A DNA stretch of 64,000 nt, from positions 22,869,449 through 22,933,448 of the forward strand of contig NC_079491.1 of assembly GCF_020520425.1 (NCBI RefSeq), given 5' to 3'. Source of the DNA: Spinacia oleracea (Eukaryota > Streptophyta > Magnoliopsida > Caryophyllales > Amaranthaceae). Below are positions 33,571 through 43,020 of this stretch, piece by piece (within the stretch, counting starts at the first letter, position 1; each line of letters begins with the position of its first letter). The notes under the pieces are model-generated. The model saw only the letters and a list, made by a program, of their open reading frames with translations. It did no database searches and was not told the origin of the DNA. The translations under genes were made by a program, and so were the position numbers.

Positions 33571-33949
33571 GACACAATTGGAGGGAGTTCGAAGATCATT
33601 TTATCTCAACAAGATAGCATTAACTAAACGAGGCTTTAATGAGGCATAGTTTAACATTGCTCTGGACTTACAAATAAGGATCAAGCTAAAACTTTTATGA
33701 TATGAAAAGCGAGTGAATGTATCCATCATAAGACTAGAAAACACCTATAATGTCCCTGCAGTGGCAAATCCCCTTTCTTTCATAATTTTTTAGTGAAATA
33801 AAGAATCCCTTTCAAAGAGGTTTATCTTGTTTTCGGGCCTTTGGATAAGAGGATATTACCTAACCAAGAGCTCATTCTTCCAGCAACACAAGAAAAGACA
33901 AGCAGTACGAGCGGGCAGCGAATTCGCACAGATACATATCTGGACCAAC

Positions 33950-34003
33950 CTCTAAAGATGCTCTGACAAGAGGCCCCCGTCCAGCTCCAACGACCATCAA
34001 GAC
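33950..34003 (-). pseudogene. Captured PRMT5 exon inside CACTA element
   Basis: A 54-bp stretch encodes VLMVVGAGRGPLVRASLE, which matches the S-adenosylmethionine-binding motif I (GAGRGP) of protein arginine methyltransferase 5, one of the most conserved parts of that enzyme. It is bounded by ATGCAG before and GTTGG after, so an intact-looking exon with both splice sites was taken. No neighbouring PRMT5 exon could be recognised on either side. The piece is far too short to work as an enzyme. Gene-fragment capture by CACTA elements is well known in plants; the identity call here is from memory of the motif. Confidence 0.6.
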
Positions 34004-34039
34004 CTGCATCCAATAGAACCATGCACCATCAGCATCAGA

Positions 34040-34155
34040 AGTTAGCAGTTAGCACTTAGCAGCACCAGAAGTTAGCAGTTAGCGGCAATTAATGCAGTAG
34101 CATTAGCATCAACAGAAGTTAGCAGTTAGCACTTAGCAGCACCAGCAGTTAATGT
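34040..34155. repeat. TTAGCAGTTAGC tandem repeat
   Basis: Several copies of GAAGTTAGCAGTTAGC(ACTTAGCAGCACCA) follow one another inside the CACTA element, with a further diverged patch near 34370-34400. Non-coding. Confidence 0.8.
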
Positions 34156-36112
34156 AGTAGCAGTAAGCAATTTAGACACGAGGCAACAACAATTTAAGGG
34201 GAAACAAAAACAATTACAACTAAAGACTCTCGGAGTAATTTGTTTTAGGTCAAGCAGAATTTAGAGCTTACACTTAGACAGATATGTGCAAGACGAGGAT
34301 GAGAAAAGTTCTTAAACCCCAAAAGATAATCATATAAAAGGCCACTGCACATCACATGAACATGTAACTTATTAGCAGCAGTTAGCAGTTAGCAGAAACA
34401 ATAGTTAGCTAGCAGAATGGGTTCGACCTTTCAACCAAAACTGAAGATCACCCTAATAAGCAGAATGGGTTAGACCTAATTCAAAATGATCAGAACTTAT
34501 TGAATTTTTATATAAACTACTAGACAATAGACTTGGATATACTAGGATTCAGAATAGACTACTATAAAAGTGTTATAGAATATTAATTTATTCAAATAAG
34601 TGGGTCTGTTGATTTCATACTTGCTCAACCACATGGGGGAAGGGAAAATCATGTTACCTTAAAACAAATCATCTATTAGGATAAGAACAGATTTGATGTC
34701 ACCAAATTATTAGCTACTAACACTCTCTTGCCTCAAGAAACAAAGCTCTAAGGGCATGTTTAGGCAAGTCGACACAGTGTCATGACTCACGATCATAATA
34801 CTAAAGCTAAGATCATAGAACAAGTACGAGATCATCATCATAGAAAACTTCACTGAAGCCTGAAGGTGTTTTCCCCTTTAGACTTTTCATATTATATTCT
34901 TGAGCGTTTTAGACTTTTCAGAGGATGTGGAATTTTCTGGCTATATTGATTGAGCACTAATGTTGGTTTTCAGTGTAGACTAATACTATGAAAAAATCAT
35001 AATCAAATATCCATCAACAAAATTCAGCTAATCTCAATAAAATCAAATGAAAAACAAGCATTAAGGTCAAACTTATATCATCAAAAACAACAAAAAAACG
35101 ATAAACTAGGAAAAAAATAAAAAACAAAACATTATACTAGCAAAGAGACTACCTATTACCTAACAAACCATACAAATACCACACATAGTCCCTTTCCATT
35201 CAAGGATCAACAAAGAGCAATTGGAGCACACAAATAAGATGCGATAAATAATTGAATTTACTATGTTTTTCATCATTAGCAGCCGAAGAAGAGGAGACCA
35301 AAGATGAAAGAACAAATATCAATTAATGCGTGTAAACCAATAAAAAGTTGCAGAAAATTGAAATTGAAATTGCAGAAAACCGCCATTAACATCTCAAAAT
35401 TGCAGAAAATTGAAATTGAAATCGGAGAAAGTAGATGATAGTATGATACCAGTAAGCAGAAATCGGTCTCCTCTCGAACAAATCTCAGCAGAAATCGTTC
35501 TTCTCTCAAACAAATCTCAGCAAAAGTCGGGTTTTTTTCGAACAAATCCCCCAAGGCTACGAACTAAGCATAAACAAGTTGAGAAATTCAATCATTTTCG
35601 ACTAAATTAGGATAATCTATGAAGAAATTTGGGAGAGAATCAAGAGCAACGAAATATCTAAGCATCTATTGATTTATTTTTTAGGGAGAACGAATTTGGG
35701 ATTTTAGGGAAAACGAAGAACACTGGCTCCTGGAAAACGCATTTGGGGATTTAGGGGTTTATGTTTTGAAGTTTCAGTGAACACCGAGCAGTTGATTTTT
35801 GGGAGTGTTAGGTTGAGTCGGTTGTGTAAGGAATCTGACAATCGTGGGAGCAGGGATAAGAGAATTAGGCGGGATATTTAGGGCGAAATATTTGGCCAAA
35901 TATTTGGGCGAAATTTCCTTTTGCGGTTACAAACACGTGGGTTCCAAAAAAAAATTATTTGTAAATAGTGACGCTTTAGTACGTCGTAATGTATTGCGAC
36001 TCTGTACAGCGTCGCAATTTGCAAAGTTATATTCGCGCCTCAAAATATCTTGCGTCTCTTTGTTACACCGTCGCAAATACTCTATCTAAATATGTACCCT
36101 TTTTTTGTAGTG

Positions 36113-36305
36113 TATAGTAGAGAAACCACTCGGTAAAGGAAAGGTTCTTATTGATTTCTGAATGGATCGCAAGTGATCCACACCTCCAAACGCGTTTCGC
36201 ACAGTCAGAAAACCTAAATATGTGCTGAAATCCTCGTTCTCTTTTGCAAAAAAATCGCAAGTAAGAGACAACCGAACTCCTTTCTTGCCAACATTCACTT
36301 TCGAA
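36113..36305 (-). mobile_element. LINE ORF2, zf-RVT part (other half of split LINE)
   Basis: The minus strand encodes VGKKGVRLSLTCDFFAKENED and, after a one-base frame change, HIFRFSDCAKRVWRCGSLAI, ending SFTEWFLYY. This is the zinc-binding zf-RVT segment that precedes the RNase H linker. It runs up to the CACTA target site and continues in frame at 30352. The 5' boundary near 36305 is where similarity fades, so the LINE is 5'-truncated. Confidence 0.7.
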
Positions 36306-36778
36306 GCAATTCCATGTTAGGTTCCTTATATAGGTTGACCCTTGCTTGCTATATACCTTAAGTTGCTCGTAGCTTGCATGATAGACGCTTTAGGATCATG
36401 TCTTTCTTGTTTATTGCCTTGTTCCAAACCCCAAGGAAAAGAGCGATTCATGTGATATAGTTGTTCTCCTAGATAGGCATTAAGCACGAAGCCGTTGACA
36501 CCACAACACTCCCTATTGACACGGGAAAGCGCACATTCTTCGTGTCGACCCTAGGAGCGTGATTATGATGTGTGTTGATCCTCATTTATATTTACCTATT
36601 TGTCACCGTGACCATCAGGAACCTAGGTAGAAAATTGGAAACACAACGCTAGACTCTTGAACCACACCTTGACCATCGGGTCGGAATGGTTTATAGTAGT
36701 GTATAATGCTCCCTAGACTAAATTGTAATTCGCCAAATTACCATGCTTTAGTAGAGTAGAGAGACCTATACTTGCCAT
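36306..36778. other. Older repeat-like DNA left of the copia element
   Basis: Non-coding sequence that continues, after the 5-bp target duplication, at 47258 on the other side of the copia insertion. Its style (TTGACACGGGAAAGCGCACA, GACCCTAGGAGCGTGATTA) suggests an untranslated part of an older retrotransposon, but I could not classify it. Confidence 0.35.
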
Positions 36779-38190
36779 TGTTAGGTTATGATACATATGA
36801 TATTACATAAATCATGCGGAAACAACCATTAACCCAGGATTACATATTATTTACACATAATCATATAGCATAATTTAGATGCATACACTTTGTTGCGTGC
36901 CCTCCCTAGCTGCGCCCGAACCGAACAAGAACAAGTCTTTAGGACTCCAAGTGTCGTCCCTCCGTAGATAGTCCACAGCACGTCCGGATCCGCCTTAAGA
37001 TTGACCAACTAGAATCGCCCTTAAGGTACTAGAAAATTTCGGCACTTTTATGAGCAAGATGTGTGTTTTAATTTTCTCTCAAAAAACTCACTTTTGAATA
37101 CTTTGAAACTTCTTATAAATTGTGAGCCCTAGCCTCATATTTATAGGGGTATGGAAAAGGAATCGAAATCCTATTCAGATACAAATTAATTAAACCTAGA
37201 ATCCTACAAGAACTCTAATTTAATTAATTTATCAAATAGAATTAGGAATTTAATCATTAACCGAACTCTGCATGTTTTAGGAAACGTGCACGAACACAAA
37301 CACTTGCACACACACGCACGGCTGCCACGATGGGCCCCATGCGTGCGCGCGAGCAGCAGCCCAAGCAGCGCCCGCGCGCGCTGTGCGCTGCGCGTGCTGT
37401 GCGCGCTGTGCGCGCTGTGCAGCCTGCTGGGCCTGGCCTTGCGCTGGGCCTGGCGTGGCTGTTTGTGCGGCGCGCTTGGCTTGCTGGGCGATGGCCTGGC
37501 TTCGTGCTGGGCCTCGTCCGGCAGGCCTCGTCCGATGCTTATTCGTACGATGCGCTTCCGATTAAATTTTCCGATTCCGGAATTCATTTCCGATACGAAC
37601 AATATTTAATATTTCCGATTCCGGAATTAATTTCCGTTTCGAACAAATATTTAATATTTCCGTTTCCGGAATTATTTTCCGATTCCGGTAATATTTCCGA
37701 TTCTGACAATATTTCCGTTTCCGGCAATATTTCCGATTCTGGCAATATTTCCATTTCCGATAATATTTTCCGATACGTACCATGTTTCCGTTTCCGGCAA
37801 CATCTACGACTTGGATAATATTTATATTTCCGATACGATCCATATTTCCGTTTCCGGCAATATCATCGTTTCCGGAGTATTCATTTCTTGCCTGTGACGA
37901 TCTTAGCTCCCACTGAAACCAAGATCCGTCGGTTCCGAATATTCATAGATGGAGTATTTAATGCCATTAAATACTTGATCCGTTTACGTACTATTTGTGT
38001 GACCCTACGGGTTCAGTCAAGAGTAAGCTGTGGATTAATATCATTAATTCCACTTGAACTGAAGCGGCCTCTAGCTAGGCATTCAGCTCACTTGATCTCA
38101 CTGAATTATTAACTTGTTAATTAATACTGAACCGCATTTATTAGACTTAACATAGAATGCATACTTGGACCAAGGGCATTATTTCCTTCA
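36779..38190 (-). repeat. 3' LTR of the copia element
   Basis: 1412 bp, same length as its partner. It contains a GC-rich block (37310-37530, words GCGCGCTGTGC) and a run of short TTTCCGATTCCGG-like repeats (37555-37880). The repeat run recurs in the other LTR. Confidence 0.95.
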
Positions 38191-39054
38191 GTCTCCCACT
38201 TGTCCTTAGGGACAAGTGTGCATTTCCTAATTCCTTTGTCGCTCGATGCTTGCTCTTGAACATAAGGTAAGAGTTGTCATCCTTATTATGTCCAGAGGTG
38301 TTTCTCGGTTTCAGAGTTCAACTGATCAAATAAACAGATAATCATAGCCTATGATTCATCCGAGCACGGCCATGCATTTCACAGTTTCTAGCTCTCCGAG
38401 TGGCCTTGTACAACTTTTAAGCATCTCATCCCGATTTATGGGAGGACAATCCCAATCTTGCGATCTTGAGATTAGACTTCGTTTGATAGGTGATTACCCG
38501 AGCGTTGCCTTTATAGCCTCCTTTTACGGTGCGACGGTTGGTCAACGTCAAAGCAACCAGTTCTCAAACAAGTAATCTCAAATCACTCAGGTATTGAGGA
38601 TTTAGTGTCTAATAATTTAATGAAATTTACTCATGACAGATTTTCATCTCTTACAGTAAAGTTTCATAGGTCTTGTCCGATACTAGTCTTCCCAAAGTAA
38701 GTATCTATGCAAATGATTATGACATTGCCATGTCCACATAGTTCAAGAAACAGAACTACTAGTCATCTTGCATTCTAATCGTCTAACGTTTTCTATGCGT
38801 CCAATTTTATAGAAAACTCTGATTAGGGACCATTTTCAACCTTTGACATTCAAGTTCACTTGATAGACATTTCTTAGTCACAGGACTGGTCCTGACAGTC
38901 TATCTTGAATATATCGTCAAATTGAAGGGACTCATCATTTAATAAACCACAAATTAAATGGAAAAATGAATTCATTTCATTTATTGTGAATGATTAACCA
39001 ATAATGTTTTACAAAGATTTAAACTCTAAAACTTTAAAACATTAAATAGAGACA

Positions 39055-42000
39055 TCAAAGCCATTCTCCAATATGCTTGATTCCCATAGCTGCAGTGTGC
39101 GAGTTGTGCTTCGCCTGCGGCAGAGGTTTAGTTAATGGATCTGATATGTTGTCATCAGTTCCAATTTTGCTTATCTCGACTTCTTTTCTTTCAACGAACT
39201 CTCGTAGAAGGTGAAATCTACGAAGTACATGCTTGACTCTCTGGTGGTGTCTAGGCTCTTTTGCCTGTGCAATAGCTCCGTTATTGTCACAATACAGGGC
39301 TATTGGTCCTTTAATGGAGGGGACTACACCAAGTTCTCCTATGAACTTCCTTAGCCATATAGCTTCCTTTGCTGCTTCATGTGCAGCAATGTACTCCGCT
39401 TCAGTTGTAGAATCCGCAATGGTGCTTTGCTTAGCACTTTTCCAGCTTACTGCTCCTCCGTTGAGGCAGAAGACAAACCCAGACTGTGATCTAAAATCAT
39501 CTTTGTCGGTTTGGAAACTTGCGTCCGTATAGCCTTTAACAATTAATTCATCATCTCCACCATAGACCAGGAAGTCATCTTTGTGCCTTTTCAGGTACTT
39601 CAGAATATTCTTGGCAGCAGTCCAATGCGCCTCTCCTGGGTCTGACTGGTATCTGCTCGTAGCACTGAGTGCGTACGCAACATCCGGGCGTGTACATATC
39701 ATAGAATACATTATTGAACCAATCAATGATGCATATGGAATCCCATTCATTCGTCTACGCTCATCAAGTGTTTTTGGGCACTGAGTCTTGCTTAGAGTCA
39801 TTCCATGAGATATGGGTAGGTAGCCTCGCTTGGAGTCCGCCATCTTGAACCTATCAAGCACCTTATTGATATAAGTGCTTTGACTAAGTCCAATCATCTT
39901 TTTAGATCTATCTCTGTAAATCTTGATGCCCAATATGTATTGTGCTTCTCCTAGATCCTTCATCGAAAAACATTTCCCAAGCCAAATCTTGACAGAGTTC
40001 AACATAGGAATGTCATTTCCGATAAGCAATATGTCGTCGACATATAATACTAGGAAAGCAATTTTGCTCCCACTGACCTTCTTGTATACACAAGATTCGT
40101 CTGCGTTCTTGATGAAACCAAAGTCATTGACTGCTTCATCAAAACGTATATTCCAGCTTCTGGATGCCTGCTTCAATCCGTAGATTGACTTCTTTAGCTT
40201 GCATACCTTTTTAGCATTCTTTGGATCCTCAAAACCTTCAGGCTGTGTCATAAACACAGTTTCTGTTAAAACGCCATTTAAGAAAGCAGTTTTGACATCC
40301 ATCTGCCATATTTCGTAATCGTAATATGCAGCGATTGCTAACATTATTCGAATAGACTTTAGCATTGCAACTGGTGAAAAGGTTTCATCGTAATCCACAC
40401 CGTGGACTTGCCTGTAACCTTTTGCGACCAATCTAGCTTTGAAAACTTCAAGTTTCCCATCCTTGTCCTTTTTCAGTTTGAAAACCCATTTGCTTCCAAT
40501 GGCTTGGTAGCCATCTGGCAAATCGACCAAATCCCATACTTGGTTTTCAGACATGGAGTCTAATTCAGATTGCATGGCTTCTTGCCATTGCTTGGAGCTA
40601 GGGCTCGTCATAGCTTGCTTGTAAGTCGCAGGTTCATCACTTTCAAGTAATAGAACGTCATAGCTCTCGTTCGTCAAAATACCTAAGTACCTTTCCGGTT
40701 GAGATCTATATCTTTGCGATCTACGCGGGGTAACATTTCTAGATTGACCATGATTCTCACCAGATTCTTCTAAAGATCTCTGAGTTTCATCCTGAATGTC
40801 ATCTTGAGCATTCTCTAGAGTTTGTTGTTCGACTCGAATTTCTTCGAGGTCTACTTTTCTCCCACTTGTCATTTTGGAAATGTGATCCTTCTCCAAAAAG
40901 ACACCATCTCGAGCAACAAACACTTTGTTCTCAGATGTATTGTAGAAGTAATACCCCTTTGTTTCCTTTGGATAGCCCACAAGGATACATTTGTCAGATT
41001 TTGGATGAAGTTTGTCTGAAATTAATCGTTTGACGTATACTTCACATCCCCAAATCTTAAGAAAAGACACATTTGGAGGCTTTCCAAACCATAATTCGTA
41101 TGGAGTCTTTTCGACAGCTTTAGACGGAGCTCTATTTATAGTGAGTGCAGCTGTATTTAGTGCATGTCCCCAAAATTCTAATGGAAGTTCGGCCTGACCC
41201 ATCATTGACCTGACCATGTCTAGCAAGGTTCTGTTCCTCCGTTCTGACACACCGTTCCATTGTGGTGTTCCAGGAGGAGTCAATTCTGATAGAATTCCAC
41301 ATTCTTTCAGATGGTCATCAAATTCATAGCTCAGATATTCACCGCCTCTATCAGACCGCAGTGCCTTAATCTTCTTGCCTAATTGATTCTCTACTTCACT
41401 CTGAAATTCCTTGAATTTGTCAAAGGATTCAGACTTATGCTTCATTAGGTAGACATAACCATACCTACTGAAGTCATCAGTGAAAGTGATAAAGTAGCTG
41501 AAACCACCTCTAGCATTTGTACTCATTGGTCCACATACATCTGTATGGATTAAACCCAATAGTTCATTTGCTCTTTCTCCAACTTTAGAGAAAGGTTGCT
41601 TTGTCATTTTGCCAAGTAAACATGATTCGCATTTACCATAATCCTCTAAGTCAAATGGTTCTAGAATTCCTTCTCTTTGAAGTCTTTCTAAGCGTTTCAA
41701 GTTTATATGGCCTAATCGACAATGCCACAGATAGGTGAGATCTGAATCATCCTTTTTGGCCTTTTTGGTATTTATGTTATATACTTGTTTGTCGTGATCT
41801 AATAAATAAAGTCCATTGACTAATCTAGCAGATCCATAAAACATCTCTTTAAAATAAAACGAACAACTATTGTCTTTTATTATAAAGGAAAATCCCTTAG
41901 CATCTAAGCAAGAAACTAAAATGATGTTTTTAGTAAGACTTGGAACATGGAAACATTCTTCCAGTTCCAAAACTAGCCCGGAGGGCAACGACAAATAGTA

Positions 42001-43020
42001 AGTTCCTACAGCTAATGCAGCAATCCGTGCTCCATTTCCCACTCGTAGGTCGACTTCACCCTTGCTTAACTTTCTACTTCTTCTTAGTCCCTGTGGATTG
42101 GAACATAAGTGTGAGCCACAACCTGTATCTAATACCCAAGAAGTTGAATTAGCAAGTATACAGTCTATAACGAAAATACCTGAAGATGGAACGACTGTTC
42201 CGTTCTTCTGATCTTCCTTTAGCTTCAAGCAATCTCTCTTCCAATGCCCCTTCTTCTTGCAGTAGAAGCATTCGGATTCAGAAGTGGGTTGACTGACCTT
42301 CCTCTTTGCAGATTTGGCGCCAGTTTGCTTAGTTGGGCTGGCCTTGTTGCCACCTTTCTTAGCATTCCTCTTCTTTCCAGATTTCTTGAACTTGCCCCCA
42401 CGCACCATAAGCACATCCTGCTTATCACTTTTGAGCGTCTTTTCAGCGGTCTTCAGCATACCGTGAAGCTCAGTGAGCGTTTTGTCCAGACTATTCATAC
42501 TGTAGTTCAGTTTGAACTGATCATACCCGCTATGAAGAGAATGTAGGATGGTGTCTATAGCCATTTCCTGAGAAAATTGCTGATCCAGCCGACTCATATT
42601 CTCAATGAGTCCAATCATTTTGAGAACATGTGGACTTACGGGCTCGCCTTTCTTAAGCTTGGTCTCAAGAATTTGCCTATGAGTCTCGAATCTTTCGACT
42701 CGAGCCAGATCTTGGAACATGTTCTTCAACTCACTGATGATTGTGAAAGCATCTGAGTTGATGAACGTTTTCTGCAGATCCGCACTCATGGTGGCGAGCA
42801 TTAGACATTTCACATCCTTGTTGGCATCAATCCAACGATTGAGGGCTGCCTGAGTGACCCCGTCGCCTGCAGCTTCGGGCATCGCCTCATCCAGGACATA
42901 CTCCTTTTCTTCCTGCATAAGAACTATTTGCAAGTTCCTTTGCCAGTCAAGGAAGTTTTTCCCGTTCAACTTCTCCTTTTCGAGAATTGATCGAATGTTG
43001 AATGAATTGTTGTTTGCCAT
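39055..43020 (-). CDS. Copia gag-pol polyprotein
   Basis: The frame is open further upstream, but MANNNSFNIRSILEKEKLNG at 43018-43020 is the family-type start, giving 1321 residues. Order (approximate residues): gag of the UBN2 type 20-220; zinc knuckle CFYCKKKGHWKRDC near 250; protease DTGCGSH near 298; integrase zinc-binding region HCRLGHINLKR near 433; integrase core HTDVCGPM onward, 487-640, with the TPQWNGVSERRNR segment; reverse transcriptase about 830-1075 with YVDDILL near 995; RNase H starting YTDASFQTD near 1165. This is the Ty1/copia order, with integrase before reverse transcriptase. It is one continuous frame, consistent with a young insertion. Confidence 0.95.
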   Translation of the reverse strand: MANNNSFNIRSILEKEKLNGKNFLDWQRNLQIVLMQEEKEYVLDEAMPEAAGDGVTQAALNRWIDANKDVKCLMLATMSADLQKTFINSDAFTIISELKNMFQDLARVERFETHRQILETKLKKGEPVSPHVLKMIGLIENMSRLDQQFSQEMAIDTILHSLHSGYDQFKLNYSMNSLDKTLTELHGMLKTAEKTLKSDKQDVLMVRGGKFKKSGKKRNAKKGGNKASPTKQTGAKSAKRKVSQPTSESECFYCKKKGHWKRDCLKLKEDQKNGTVVPSSGIFVIDCILANSTSWVLDTGCGSHLCSNPQGLRRSRKLSKGEVDLRVGNGARIAALAVGTYYLSLPSGLVLELEECFHVPSLTKNIILVSCLDAKGFSFIIKDNSCSFYFKEMFYGSARLVNGLYLLDHDKQVYNINTKKAKKDDSDLTYLWHCRLGHINLKRLERLQREGILEPFDLEDYGKCESCLLGKMTKQPFSKVGERANELLGLIHTDVCGPMSTNARGGFSYFITFTDDFSRYGYVYLMKHKSESFDKFKEFQSEVENQLGKKIKALRSDRGGEYLSYEFDDHLKECGILSELTPPGTPQWNGVSERRNRTLLDMVRSMMGQAELPLEFWGHALNTAALTINRAPSKAVEKTPYELWFGKPPNVSFLKIWGCEVYVKRLISDKLHPKSDKCILVGYPKETKGYYFYNTSENKVFVARDGVFLEKDHISKMTSGRKVDLEEIRVEQQTLENAQDDIQDETQRSLEESGENHGQSRNVTPRRSQRYRSQPERYLGILTNESYDVLLLESDEPATYKQAMTSPSSKQWQEAMQSELDSMSENQVWDLVDLPDGYQAIGSKWVFKLKKDKDGKLEVFKARLVAKGYRQVHGVDYDETFSPVAMLKSIRIMLAIAAYYDYEIWQMDVKTAFLNGVLTETVFMTQPEGFEDPKNAKKVCKLKKSIYGLKQASRSWNIRFDEAVNDFGFIKNADESCVYKKVSGSKIAFLVLYVDDILLIGNDIPMLNSVKIWLGKCFSMKDLGEAQYILGIKIYRDRSKKMIGLSQSTYINKVLDRFKMADSKRGYLPISHGMTLSKTQCPKTLDERRRMNGIPYASLIGSIMYSMICTRPDVAYALSATSRYQSDPGEAHWTAAKNILKYLKRHKDDFLVYGGDDELIVKGYTDASFQTDKDDFRSQSGFVFCLNGGAVSWKSAKQSTIADSTTEAEYIAAHEAAKEAIWLRKFIGELGVVPSIKGPIALYCDNNGAIAQAKEPRHHQRVKHVLRRFHLLREFVERKEVEISKIGTDDNISDPLTKPLPQAKHNSHTAAMGIKHIGEWL

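Larger units (their letters stand above)
30353..36112. mobile_element. CACTA (En/Spm) transposon, non-autonomous, 5.76 kb
   Basis: Starts CACTACAAAAAAA and ends TTTTTTTGTAGTG, a 13-bp terminal inverted repeat. It is flanked by the 3-bp duplication TAT (30350-30352, 36113-36115) that CACTA elements make. The subterminal regions (30370-30840, 35955-36075) are crowded with GCGACGCT/AGCGTCGCAA words, the usual transposase-binding-type repeats. No transposase frame was found, so it must be moved in trans. The interior holds a captured PRMT5 exon (33950-34003), a short tandem repeat (34040-34155) and the end of a second CACTA family (33141-33570). It is inserted in a LINE. Confidence 0.9.

Noticed and set aside
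30353-36112. Transposase gene inside the CACTA element
   Set aside because: No frame longer than about 90 codons and no transposase motif in the interior; the element is non-autonomous.
37286-37843. Open frames in the copia LTR, repeated at 46353-46910
   Set aside because: Both copies are inside LTRs, built from GC-rich and TTTCCG repeats, and appear twice only because the LTR does.
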